64,000 bases of DNA from Polyangiaceae bacterium. Its GTDB lineage: Bacteria > Myxococcota_A > Polyangia > Polyangiales > Polyangiaceae. Within the stretch, counting starts at the first letter, position 1. Each line of letters begins with the position of its first letter. Below the pieces are notes generated by a model that searched no databases, was not told the DNA's origin, and worked only from the letters and a program-made list of their open reading frames with translations. A program made the translations under genes and the position numbers. The stretch covers positions 868,001 to 932,000 of the forward strand of contig JADJRH010000011.1 in NCBI GenBank assembly GCA_016712345.1, in the 5' to 3' direction. Positions 56,500-64,000 of the stretch are shown piece after piece.

Positions 56500-58062
56500 T
56501 TGCAAGTGGTGTCCGTTTCCTGGATAGGCCCGGCGGTCGTCGCGCTGTGTGTACTCATCACAGCTTTTTTGGTGAACCGATTCGCGCCGAAACGCCGACC
56601 GCACATCCGTCGTCTCGTGTGGCTGGCGGGGCTTTACGTGGCCAGCGTGGGAACCCTCTGGGCGCTGCGAAAATTGGGCGCACTCGACGGCGACAGCACG
56701 GCCAAGACGGTTGCGATTGTGGCCGATTGGCTCGGTCGTTTTGGCATCGCAAACGTGGCGGTCGTTCTGCTGTTCGATGTGGTGCTGCCGCGCGTTCGTG
56801 TCGAGCCGCCCGCGATCATCACCGACGTTGTGATCTTCGGCGCGGGCGTGGTGACTCTGTTTTCGGCGCTTCGAACGATGGGGGTGGAGCCCGCGAACAT
56901 TGCCGCAACAAGCGCTGTTGTAACGGCGGTGCTCGCGATCGGCATGCAGGCGACGCTTGGAAACGTGATCGGCGGCGTGGCCCTTCAACTGGACAACTCG
57001 ATTCGCGAGGGGGATTGGATCCAGCTCGAAAATGGGCGGCAGGGCAGGGTGAAGGAGATTCGATGGCGGCACACGTTGATCGAAACGCGGGACTTCGATG
57101 TCATCGTGGTGCCGAATGCGACGCTGCTCGCGGGCATGTTTACGATTTTGGGGATGCGCGACGGCAAAGCGGCGCCGCATCGCATGTGGGTACACTTCAA
57201 TGTGGACTTTCGATATAGCCCGGCCGATGTGGTCGGCTCTGTGGAGGCTTCGCTGCGCGCGGCGCCGATAGAGGGAGTGGCGGAGGATCCGCCGCCGAAC
57301 TGCATTTGCTACGACTTTGCACGCGCTGAGAACGACAGCGTGGCGCGCTACTCGGTGCGATACTTTTTGACGGATCTTGCGCGCGACGACCCGACCTCGT
57401 CGCTGGTTCGAACCCGCATTTTTGCGGCGCTCAAACGGGCTGGTATTCCGCTCGCTGTGCCTGCCGCAATGCGTTTTATCGAAGAGGACGACCTTGAAAG
57501 GCGCGAGCGAAAGAAACAAGCCGAGCTTGAAAAACGCATTGATGCGCTGAGCAAGGTGGAGATCCTGAGGCCGCTGACGAGCAACGAACTTGTGATGATC
57601 GCCGAGGGGTTGAGCTACGCGCCGTTTGCCGCGGGTGAGACGATCACCAGGCAGGGCGCGATCGCGCACTTCTTGTACATCGTGACGCGCGGGGCTGTGG
57701 AGGTTCGGGTGCGCGGCGCCGAAGGGGTTGAAACGGCCGTGGCGAAAATCGAGGCGCCCGGCTTCTTCGGCGAAATGGGTTTGATGACGGGCGAACCGCG
57801 CCTGGCAACGGTGGTGGCGTTGAGCCCGGTGGATTGTTATCGGCTCGATAAAGGCGGGTTTCAGAAAATTGTGTCGCAGCGGCCCGAGGTTGCAGCGGAC
57901 ATTTCGGCCGTTTTGGCGCTCCGAAAGGTGGAGCTGCAAATGGCTCGCGAAAATTGCGATGCGGCGGCGAAAGAAGGCCGTGTTGCCGCCGCGCGCGGCG
58001 AGTTGCTCGGAGCGATTCGAAAGTTTTTTGCGCTTGAAGACACGAGTCAGCGGCGCGGCTGA
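56500..58062 (+). CDS. MscS-type mechanosensitive channel with cyclic-nucleotide-binding domain
   Basis: About 520 residues from a TTG at 56500 (GTG at 56506 or 56509 are alternatives). Four hydrophobic segments in the first 150 residues, then the MscS core with pore-lining helix VLAIGMQATLGNVIGGVALQLDNSI and the beta domain GDWIQLENGRQGRVKEIRWRHTLIETRD. At the C-terminus a cNMP-binding/CRP-like domain: LRPLTSNELVMIAEGL, AGETITRQG, GFFGEMGLMTGEPRLATVVAL. The phosphate-binding cassette reads FFGEMGLMTGEPRLA. MscS-cNMP fusions exist in some bacteria; here ligand control of a tension-gated channel is likely. Confidence 0.9.
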   Translation: MQVVSVSWIGPAVVALCVLITAFLVNRFAPKRRPHIRRLVWLAGLYVASVGTLWALRKLGALDGDSTAKTVAIVADWLGRFGIANVAVVLLFDVVLPRVRVEPPAIITDVVIFGAGVVTLFSALRTMGVEPANIAATSAVVTAVLAIGMQATLGNVIGGVALQLDNSIREGDWIQLENGRQGRVKEIRWRHTLIETRDFDVIVVPNATLLAGMFTILGMRDGKAAPHRMWVHFNVDFRYSPADVVGSVEASLRAAPIEGVAEDPPPNCICYDFARAENDSVARYSVRYFLTDLARDDPTSSLVRTRIFAALKRAGIPLAVPAAMRFIEEDDLERRERKKQAELEKRIDALSKVEILRPLTSNELVMIAEGLSYAPFAAGETITRQGAIAHFLYIVTRGAVEVRVRGAEGVETAVAKIEAPGFFGEMGLMTGEPRLATVVALSPVDCYRLDKGGFQKIVSQRPEVAADISAVLALRKVELQMARENCDAAAKEGRVAAARGELLGAIRKFFALEDTSQRRG

Positions 58063-58132
58063 AACTCGTGGGCGCGTTGTGTACGCAACGCGCCGGCGGG
58101 CGTGCGTGTGTACGCTTGACCGGCGGATTTGA
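58063..58132. repeat. Convergent gap with two TGTGTACGC motifs
   Basis: GTTGTGTACGCAACGCG (58076) and GTGTGTACGCTTGAC (58107) stand about 30 bases apart between the MscS-cNMP stop and the epimerase stop. The first copy is flanked by CGTTG/CAACG, making a small palindrome. Confidence 0.4.
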
Positions 58133-59131
58133 CTACGGTGCCATTCCCGAATCGCGGAAGAAGCGCACCGCTCGTTCGATGGTTTCTTCGAGCGGTGTGC
58201 ACGGCAGATCAAGCTCCGCGCGGGCTTTGGCGGGGTTGAAATAAGCCGGTCCGAGAACGTATTTGGCGCTCTTCACGGTGGCCAGAGGCTCGCTGTGGGT
58301 GACGTGTTTTGAAACGGCTTCCATGGCCGCCGCGACGCCGATGCCCATCCATGACGGGATGGGGACGTTCAGCGTGTGTACACCGGCGATTCGGCCGACA
58401 AGCTGCACGAAGTCGCGCATGGAGATGTTGTGGTTGCCGAGGATGTACCGTTCGCCGATGCGTCCCCGCGTTTCGGCGGCAACGTGTCCGGCGGCGACGT
58501 CGTCGACATCGGCCGCGCAAAAGCCGCCGGCCGGCAGTCCCGGGACTTGCCGGCGCAGGATGGAAAGGATGATCGCGCCGGTGGGCGTGGGCGCGAGATC
58601 GCCGGGGCCAAACGGAAATGCGGGGTTTACAACAACCACCGGCAGACCCGACTCCGCGAAACGGAGCGCGACCCGTTCGCTTAAATATTTGGACAAAATG
58701 TACGGATTGGCCGCTTCAAAGTGATTGAAGGGGACGGTTTCGTCCGAGGGTTCACCGCCTGGAAGGCCGCCGACAGCAGCGATGGATGATGTGTACACAA
58801 TGCGGGGTACACGCGCGGTTTTTGCCGCGAGGAGCGCCGAGGTGGTCCCCTCAATGTTGACGGCGTAGAGCTGCGTTGGATCGGGGGTCCACACTTTGTA
58901 CACAGCGGCCAAGTGGTAAAACGCCGAACACCCGTCGAGGGCACGGGCCATCGCAACGTAGTCGCGAACGTCGACATGAACGCGATCCACGCCTGGATGG
59001 GCCGCGAGATTTTGTTCGTTGGCGCCGGGCTCGATCAATGCGCGAACCGTTCGCCCATCGCGTAGAAGGCGACGAACCACGGCAGAGCCGATGAAGCCCG
59101 TGGCACCGCTCACTGCAACGACGTTGTCCAT
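58133..59131 (-). CDS. HpnA-like NAD-dependent sugar epimerase/DFR-like
   Basis: 332 residues: Rossmann motif VSGATGFIGSAVVRRLLRDG, GCSAFYHLAAVYKVWTPDP, NIEGTTSALLAAKTARV, YTSSIAAVGGLPGG, active-site YILSKYLSERVA and VNPAFPFGPGD. The FYHLAAxYxxWxxDPxxxYxxNxEGT signature matches hopanoid-associated HpnA. Hopanoid genes are not seen nearby, so the substrate is open. Other dihydroflavonol reductase-like members are possible. It is convergent with the MscS gene. Confidence 0.82.
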   Translation of the reverse strand: MDNVVAVSGATGFIGSAVVRRLLRDGRTVRALIEPGANEQNLAAHPGVDRVHVDVRDYVAMARALDGCSAFYHLAAVYKVWTPDPTQLYAVNIEGTTSALLAAKTARVPRIVYTSSIAAVGGLPGGEPSDETVPFNHFEAANPYILSKYLSERVALRFAESGLPVVVVNPAFPFGPGDLAPTPTGAIILSILRRQVPGLPAGGFCAADVDDVAAGHVAAETRGRIGERYILGNHNISMRDFVQLVGRIAGVHTLNVPIPSWMGIGVAAAMEAVSKHVTHSEPLATVKSAKYVLGPAYFNPAKARAELDLPCTPLEETIERAVRFFRDSGMAP

Positions 59132-59188
59132 GGATCGGCGATATTACCCTTGACCGGAGCGCTCGCGGCGTACTCTCATTCGCGCGCC

Positions 59189-59956
59189 ATGGCCCAGAGC
59201 GAAAAACAATCATCCAAGCCTGTTGTTCTCGTCGCCGAAGATGAGCCGGCCATGTTGAACTTGGTGACCAGTCACCTTCGTTCGCGCGGATTTGAAGTGA
59301 TCGAAGCCTCCGACGGCGATGAAGCGTTGGAGCTTGCGCAGAAGCACCGCCCAAACCTCGTTGTGCTCGATGTGATGATGCCGGGCATGAGCGGTTGGGA
59401 AGTGTGCAAGCGCGTAAAAGCCGATAAAGAGCGCCTCTCCGGCACCGGCGTGATCATGCTTACCGGCATTGGTGAAACGCTCAACGACATGACTTCGCCT
59501 CTGTTCGCGGCGGACGGTTGGCTCGACAAACCATTTCAGTTGGAGCATCTCGACGCGAAGATCGACGAGGTTCGCGGGAGACTTCCGGCGCCATCGGGTG
59601 GCGACAAGAAAGACGCGGCAAAGCCGACTGCGTCCAAGCCGGCAGCGAAAAAGGCTGCCGCTCCGGCGGCGAAAAAAGCCGCACCGAAAAAAACGTTGAA
59701 GCCGGCGGCAAAGAAGGCCCCTGCGAAAAAAGTCGCCGCGCCGAAGAAAAAGGCGCCGGCAACCAAAGCAAGCGCGAGCAAGAAAGCGACGAAAGCACCC
59801 GTAAAGAAGTCCGCCGCGCCAAAGAAGGCAGTTGCCAAGAAGAGCGTCGCGAAAAAAGCGCCCGCAAAAAAGTCCGCCGCGCCAAAGAAGGCAGTTGCCA
59901 AGAAGAGCGTCGCGAAAAAAGCGCCCGCAAAAAAGTCCGCGGGGAAGAAGAAGTAA
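59189..59956 (+). CDS. CheY-like receiver domain fused to histone H1-like lysine-rich tail
   Basis: About 255 residues from the ATG at 59189. Residues 1-130 are a receiver: VVLVAEDEPAML (acid pocket), phospho-acceptor Asp in LVVLDVMMPGMSG, conserved Thr in IMLTGIG and the Lys in WLDKPFQ. The rest, from about residue 143, is Lys/Ala/Pro repeats (AKKAPAKKVAAPKKK) like the C-terminal tail of histone H1 or bacterial HctA/AlgP. The DNA for the tail carries two exact 63-base copies (59807-59869 and 59870-59932), so it is still expanding. DNA binding by the tail is expected; control by phosphorylation is inference. Confidence 0.85.
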   Translation: MAQSEKQSSKPVVLVAEDEPAMLNLVTSHLRSRGFEVIEASDGDEALELAQKHRPNLVVLDVMMPGMSGWEVCKRVKADKERLSGTGVIMLTGIGETLNDMTSPLFAADGWLDKPFQLEHLDAKIDEVRGRLPAPSGGDKKDAAKPTASKPAAKKAAAPAAKKAAPKKTLKPAAKKAPAKKVAAPKKKAPATKASASKKATKAPVKKSAAPKKAVAKKSVAKKAPAKKSAAPKKAVAKKSVAKKAPAKKSAGKKK

Positions 59957-60259
59957 GCTCTTTCGCTCGGGTAAGGGCGCCCCGCTGGAATATTCCTTTG
60001 CGCGGCGGCGTCACCACCTCACGACGCCGGTGCTTTCTGTTGGCTCTAGGTTCAAACCCGCACTGGCATGGGCTTTATTCAGCGCGCGCCGGCTTGTCGC
60101 GTATCGAGGGATCGGCCGCGTAAGGTGCTTGAGATCGCGATCGTTTCGTGCACGGTCACAAACGGCTCTGCAACGCCCACTGGTTGTCGGTGCATCGGGC
60201 TGCGAACGGAACTTTCAGGCAGACCCAACGTCCACAGGTAGAATGGGGTCGGAGGCAAC
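59957..60259. other. 303-base gap between the receiver/H1-like gene and the DUF4175-like gene
   Basis: No convincing gene. A stretch near 60050 (TCTAGGTTCAAACCCG) resembles a tRNA T-arm but no cloverleaf can be drawn around it. The GGAGG at 60251-60255 serves the next GTG start. Otherwise nothing is seen. Confidence 0.5.
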
Positions 60260-62248
60260 GTGAACGCTTCTCGCGAACAAGGCCTATCGCGCATCCGCCG
60301 TGCGGCCGCCGTAGTTGAACTCAGAATGAGGTTGGCGCGCGTCATGCGCGTTTTGCCTTACGTCCTCATCACATTCATCATCGTTGCCACCGTCACAATC
60401 GCCGCGCGAAAGCTGCTTTTTGATCACTTCAGCGAAAGCCGCGCGAAAGTCACTCTGATTGCGAGCGGCGCTGTTGCTCTCCTCGCGCTGATTGTTGCCG
60501 CTCTTCGACGCCTCCCGCCTCACGCCGGATCGGTGGCGCTCGACAAGTCACACAATCTCTCGGACCGCCTAACCAACGCGCTTTCGTTCGCCGCAGTAGG
60601 CGAGGTCGAGCGCACGCCGCTGATGGACGTGGCGATTGAAGATGCCTGCGCGCGAACGACCGATCTGAAGCCGAGCAAAGCGGCGCCGATTCAAGCTCCG
60701 TGGGAGCTGCTCGTTGCGTTTGCTCTGCTGGCTCCGCTTGTTGCCATGGCGCTTTTGGAGATTCGCGTGGCGATTCCGGTTCCGCCGCCAATAGCGAAGA
60801 CCATCGACGCTCCTCCGATGTCACCCGACGACATTGAACTGTTCAAAGAAGCCGCGCGCGAAATGGAGCGCCAGAACCAATCGCCGGAAATGAAGGCGGC
60901 GATCGACAAGTTTAACCAGCTCATTGAAGACCTCGCGAACAAGCGGCTCGATCGAACCGAAGCGTTTCGCCGCATGGAGGAGTTGGAGCGCGAGCTGATG
61001 AAAGGCGCCGAGATGGACGCCAAGAAGCTCGAAGAAGAGCTGAAAAATACCGGCATGGAGCTTTCGAAATCGGATCTCGCAAAGCCCATCGGTGATGCCC
61101 TTCAAAAGAAAGATCTCGCGAAGGCTCAAAAAGAAATGCAGGCGCTCGCCGAGCAACTCAAGTCGGGAAAAAAGCTCGACAAGGCGGCGCTTGAGCGTCT
61201 CAAAAAAGCGATGGAGAACGCTGCAAAACAGCGCAAAGAAGCGCTCGCGGCGATCAACGAAAAGCGCCAAGAGCTTCGGGACGAGATTCTGAAAAAGAAG
61301 GAAGAAAAAAAGAAGAAACAGGATCCCGACGGCGGCTCAAAAGAAGATCAAGACGAAGAGCAACTCATCAAAGAGAAAGAGCGGCAGCTCGAACGTTTGG
61401 ATCGCGAGGCGGAGCAACAAGAGCGCGCCGGCCGCAGCTTGGACCGGTTGGATCGCGACCTTGCGAAAGCGGCGGCGGATCTCGCGAAAGAGATGGGATT
61501 GTCAGCGGAGGACTTGGAGAAGGCCGCCGAGGACATCAACCGAATGCAGCAAGAGGAGATGAGCGACAAAGAGAAGGAAGAGCTGCGCAAGCGCCTTCAA
61601 GAGCTTCGTGAACTCCTTCGGCAGCAGGGCCAGGCCGGCAAAGAGCGCATGAAGCGAATGCTCAAGTTCGGCAAACGCGCCCGCGGTCAAAGCGGACAGC
61701 AAGGCCAAGGTCAGCAAGGTCAGGGCCAACAAGGTCAGGGTCAGGACGGCGAAGACGGCGAGGATGGCGAGCAGGGTGACCAACCGGGTCAGGGGCCGGG
61801 GCAAAACGCCGGTCAAGGGCAGGGTCAGGGTCAGGGGGGACAGAAAGGTGTGACTGTTGGGCTTGGCCAAGGCCAAGGGCAAGGTGATGGTCCCGGTGAA
61901 GGGCCCGGATCCGGTCAAGGGGCTGGCCAGAACGGCGGCGAAGCCAACGGCGGGCAGCCTGGACAGGGTTGGGGCACTGGACACAACTCCGACATCAAAG
62001 GTGATCGTTCGGACCTCAAGGGCCAAACAACGTCCACACGCGCCGAGGCGCAGGACACGGGGCAGGGGCCCTCGAACAGTGAAGTCATTCTCGCGGCAGC
62101 GGAGCGCGGCTTCAAAGGCGGGCCGTACAAAAAGGTGTACAAGGATTACCGGACGCACGCCGAATCGCAGATCAACCAGGACGAGATCCCCGACGGCTAT
62201 CGTTTCTACGTGCGACGCTACTTCCAGCTCATCCGGCCGCGCGAGTAA
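60260..62248 (+). CDS. DUF4175-like membrane protein with long coiled coil and Gln/Gly-rich tail
   Basis: 662 residues from a GTG at 60260 with GGAGG five bases upstream. Two N-terminal membrane helices (YVLITFIIVATVTIAA, ALLALIVAALRRL), a third near residue 160, then a long charged coiled coil (KDLAKAQKEMQALAEQLKSG and similar) and a low-complexity QGQGQG region of about 110 residues. A conserved end YKKVYKDYRTHAESQINQDEIPDGYRFYVRRYFQLIRP closes it. This matches DUF4175-type partners of MoxR/DUF58 clusters. It is 17 bases upstream of the MoxR gene in one operon. Confidence 0.82.
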   Translation: MNASREQGLSRIRRAAAVVELRMRLARVMRVLPYVLITFIIVATVTIAARKLLFDHFSESRAKVTLIASGAVALLALIVAALRRLPPHAGSVALDKSHNLSDRLTNALSFAAVGEVERTPLMDVAIEDACARTTDLKPSKAAPIQAPWELLVAFALLAPLVAMALLEIRVAIPVPPPIAKTIDAPPMSPDDIELFKEAAREMERQNQSPEMKAAIDKFNQLIEDLANKRLDRTEAFRRMEELERELMKGAEMDAKKLEEELKNTGMELSKSDLAKPIGDALQKKDLAKAQKEMQALAEQLKSGKKLDKAALERLKKAMENAAKQRKEALAAINEKRQELRDEILKKKEEKKKKQDPDGGSKEDQDEEQLIKEKERQLERLDREAEQQERAGRSLDRLDRDLAKAAADLAKEMGLSAEDLEKAAEDINRMQQEEMSDKEKEELRKRLQELRELLRQQGQAGKERMKRMLKFGKRARGQSGQQGQGQQGQGQQGQGQDGEDGEDGEQGDQPGQGPGQNAGQGQGQGQGGQKGVTVGLGQGQGQGDGPGEGPGSGQGAGQNGGEANGGQPGQGWGTGHNSDIKGDRSDLKGQTTSTRAEAQDTGQGPSNSEVILAAAERGFKGGPYKKVYKDYRTHAESQINQDEIPDGYRFYVRRYFQLIRPRE

Positions 62249-62265
62249 CGCGGAACAATCACGCC

Positions 62266-63273
62266 ATGGCACAGAAGACGACAGAAACCGCGCGCGCCGA
62301 AGTCGACGCGTTCACGAAAACGATCGGCCTGTTGCGCGAAGAGGTGGCGAAAGTCATCGTCGGCAATCGGGAGATCGTGGACGGTGTGCTCACCTGCATG
62401 CTCGCAGGCTCACACGCCTTGCTCGAAGGTGTGCCCGGCTTGGGCAAAACAATGCTCGTGCGTACACTTGCCGAGGCGCTGCACCTCCAGTTTGCGCGCA
62501 TCCAGTTCACGCCCGACATGATGCCGGCGGACATTATCGGCACCACGGTGATTGAAGAAACGGAAGGCGGTCAAAAGTCGTTTTCGTTTCGGCGCGGGCC
62601 GATTTTCGCGAACATCGTGCTCGCCGACGAGGTGAACCGCGCCACGCCGAAAACGCAAAGCGCGCTTCTCGAAGCGATGCAGGAGCATCGCGTCACGGTT
62701 TCAAAAACGAGCTACACGCTGGACGAGCCGTTTTTCGTTCTCGCAACGCAAAACCCGCTTGAAAGTGAAGGCACGTATCCGTTGCCGGAAGCGCAGCTCG
62801 ATCGCTTCTTTTTCAAGCTGCACGTGGGCTTCCCCGGCCGCGAAGAACTGCACGGCATTTTGGATCGAACAACGGGCGTGGCGATGCCCCAGGTGAAACC
62901 GGTGTTAAACCGCGAGCAGATCCTGCAAATGCAGCACCTCGTTCGTGAAGTGCCCATCTCGCGCCACGTTCAAGACTACGCCGTGCGTCTTCTTCAGTGG
63001 ACGCATCCAACGCAGCCCGACAGCCTCGACATGGTGAAGCGCTTCGTGAAGTTTGGTTCTTCACCGCGCGGCGCTCAGGCGTTGCTCTTGGCGGCCAAAA
63101 TTCGCTCGCTGTTTGAAGGGCGATTTGCGGCATCGATCGATGACGTTCGCGCGGTGGCATTGCCGGCGCTTCGCCATCGCGTGCTCCTCAATTTCGAAGG
63201 TGAAGCCGAAGGCATTAAGACCGACGACGTCCTTCGCGAGCTGATGAAACACTTGCCCGACACCGTGAAATAA
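62266..63273 (+). CDS. moxR: MoxR-family AAA+ ATPase
   Basis: 335 residues: Walker A LEGVPGLGKTMLV, then RIQFTPDMMPADIIGT (MoxR signature), Walker B ANIVLADEVNRATPKTQSALLEAM, sensor ATQNPLESEGTYPLPEAQLDRF, and the lid domain with DVRAVALPALRHRVLLNFEGE. MoxR ATPases remodel or help mature VWA-containing partners. It sits between the DUF4175-like and DUF58 genes. Confidence 0.95.
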   Translation: MAQKTTETARAEVDAFTKTIGLLREEVAKVIVGNREIVDGVLTCMLAGSHALLEGVPGLGKTMLVRTLAEALHLQFARIQFTPDMMPADIIGTTVIEETEGGQKSFSFRRGPIFANIVLADEVNRATPKTQSALLEAMQEHRVTVSKTSYTLDEPFFVLATQNPLESEGTYPLPEAQLDRFFFKLHVGFPGREELHGILDRTTGVAMPQVKPVLNREQILQMQHLVREVPISRHVQDYAVRLLQWTHPTQPDSLDMVKRFVKFGSSPRGAQALLLAAKIRSLFEGRFAASIDDVRAVALPALRHRVLLNFEGEAEGIKTDDVLRELMKHLPDTVK

Positions 63274-63295
63274 CGCCCGGAAGAACGAGCCATCG

Positions 63296-64000
63296 GTGGG
63301 CATTCTCGACGTTTTTAAGAAAGCCACGAGTCCGCTGTCGCGGCGGCTCGCTCCTTTGTCGCGCCGATTTGCGGCCCCCAAAGCCGAAGAAGATCTCTTC
63401 GACGACGAGTTTCAGCGAAAGCTTGAAATGCTCGTGGTGGTCGCGAAACGGGTGTTTTCGGGCGCGATGCGCGCGGAGCGTCGCTCCAAAAAAATCGGTT
63501 CCGGTGTGGAGTTTGCCGACCACCGCGACTACGCGGCCGGCGACGATTTTCGGTACCTCGATTGGCATGCCTATCAGCGTTTTGATCGGCTGCTTATTCG
63601 GCTCTACGAAGAGGAAGAAGATCTGTCGATCTACTTCATTGTCGACACGTCTTCGTCGATGGGGTTCGGCGACGGCGAGAAGCTGCGCCAAGCGAAACGC
63701 CTGTGCGCCGCGCTCGCGTACGTGGGGCTCGCAAACCTCGATCGGATCACCATTGTGACTGCCACCGACGAGGTGAGCGGCCGCATGCCCACAACGCGCG
63801 GCAAAGCTCGCATTTTTCGAATTTTCAGGTTTCTCAAAGCGCTTCGATCCGACGGCCAAACCGATTTGGGCGACGCGATGAAAACCTTCGTTGCGCAGCA
63901 CAAGAGGCGCGGCCTCGCTGTGGTGATCTCGGATTTGTACGATCCTGCGGGGTTTGAAAACGGAATCAACACGCTGCGCTACAACCGGTTCGAGCCGTTC
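63296..64000 (+). CDS. DUF58 / VWA-like protein, 3' partial
   Basis: Starts at GTG 63296 and runs off the right edge. It has GAMRAERRSKKIGSGVEFADHRDYAAGDDFRYLDWHAYQRFDRLL, the DUF58 signature, followed by YFIVDTSSSMGFGDGEK, a VWA-like MIDAS (DTSSS). DUF58 genes nearly always follow moxR. The rest of the cluster (VWA or BatA-like genes) probably lies beyond the window. Confidence 0.92.
   Translation, partial: MGILDVFKKATSPLSRRLAPLSRRFAAPKAEEDLFDDEFQRKLEMLVVVAKRVFSGAMRAERRSKKIGSGVEFADHRDYAAGDDFRYLDWHAYQRFDRLLIRLYEEEEDLSIYFIVDTSSSMGFGDGEKLRQAKRLCAALAYVGLANLDRITIVTATDEVSGRMPTTRGKARIFRIFRFLKALRSDGQTDLGDAMKTFVAQHKRRGLAVVISDLYDPAGFENGINTLRYNRFEPF

Noticed and set aside
56161..58212. Long minus-strand ORF (683 residues) opposite the MscS-cNMP gene
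   Set aside because: It overlaps a well-supported gene over its full length and its sequence is Arg/His-rich without any domain. Typical GC-rich shadow.
60045..60075. tRNA-like T-arm (TCTAGGTTCAAACCCG)
   Set aside because: No acceptor, D or anticodon stem can be paired around it.
61670..61960. Tandem repeat or mobile element in GGTCAAGG/CAGGGTCAGG sequence
   Set aside because: It encodes the Gln/Gly-rich tail of the DUF4175-like protein and follows its reading frame.

Overview
The window looks like a chromosomal segment of a myxobacterium-like deltaproteobacterium (Myxococcota, probably Polyangiales-type). The evidence is high GC, frequent GTG/TTG starts, many lipoproteins with Gly/Thr/Ser-rich linkers after the lipid cysteine, a Cys-rich NCGxC module typical of this group, a Ser/Thr protein kinase next to a TPR partner, a PilZ protein, FadL-like porins and a receiver domain with a histone H1-like tail. 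No rRNA, tRNA, IS transposase, phage gene or CRISPR array was seen.

Layout. 1-5.5 kb: surface glycosylation (a membrane GT-C enzyme with three TPR blocks, a GT2-TPR enzyme and a second GT-C enzyme). 5.6-10.7 kb: Ser/Thr kinase, a TPR-type exported protein, a Cys-rich lipoprotein interrupted by a stop codon, and a coiled-coil membrane protein. 10.8-12.4 kb: Ppx/GppA phosphatase. 12.5-17.7 kb: small envelope proteins, then DUF4159 and VWA/amidotransferase-like proteins, and PilZ. 17.7-23.7 kb: a tightly coupled oligopeptide ABC operon (oppABCDF order, minus strand) whose binding protein carries an inserted SH3-like domain. 23.9-34.5 kb: large secreted lipoproteins and a MepA-type murein endopeptidase fused to HEAT repeats. 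34.5-39 kb: a repeat-rich accessory zone with an Rpn/YhgA nuclease, a long palindromic element, two tandem arrays and a SprT-like/DUF2786 protease. 38.8-51 kb: sulfatase-type membrane enzyme, di-haem protein, LysR regulator, two FadL-like porins, secreted proteins and an M1-like metallopeptidase. 51-59 kb: LysR with a divergent epimerase, groESL under a CIRCE operator, MscS-cNMP channel, HpnA-like epimerase. 59-64 kb: receiver/H1-like fusion, then a DUF4175-like, MoxR and DUF58 operon running off the window.

How they fit together. Most genes serve the cell envelope: glycan transfer, peptide uptake, lipoproteins, murein cutting, porins and mechanosensing. The MoxR/DUF58/DUF4175 genes at the right end and the DUF4159/VWA pair at 14-17 kb are parts of what is often one MoxR-VWA gene cluster, here split about 43 kb apart. 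The most unusual DNA is 30-37.6 kb, which holds three different families of repeat elements, none of which resembles a known element to me.

Data quality. Three genes are broken by a one-base indel inside an A/T homopolymer (near 12774, 22575 and 44072). This pattern suggests uncorrected long-read assembly errors rather than true gene decay.
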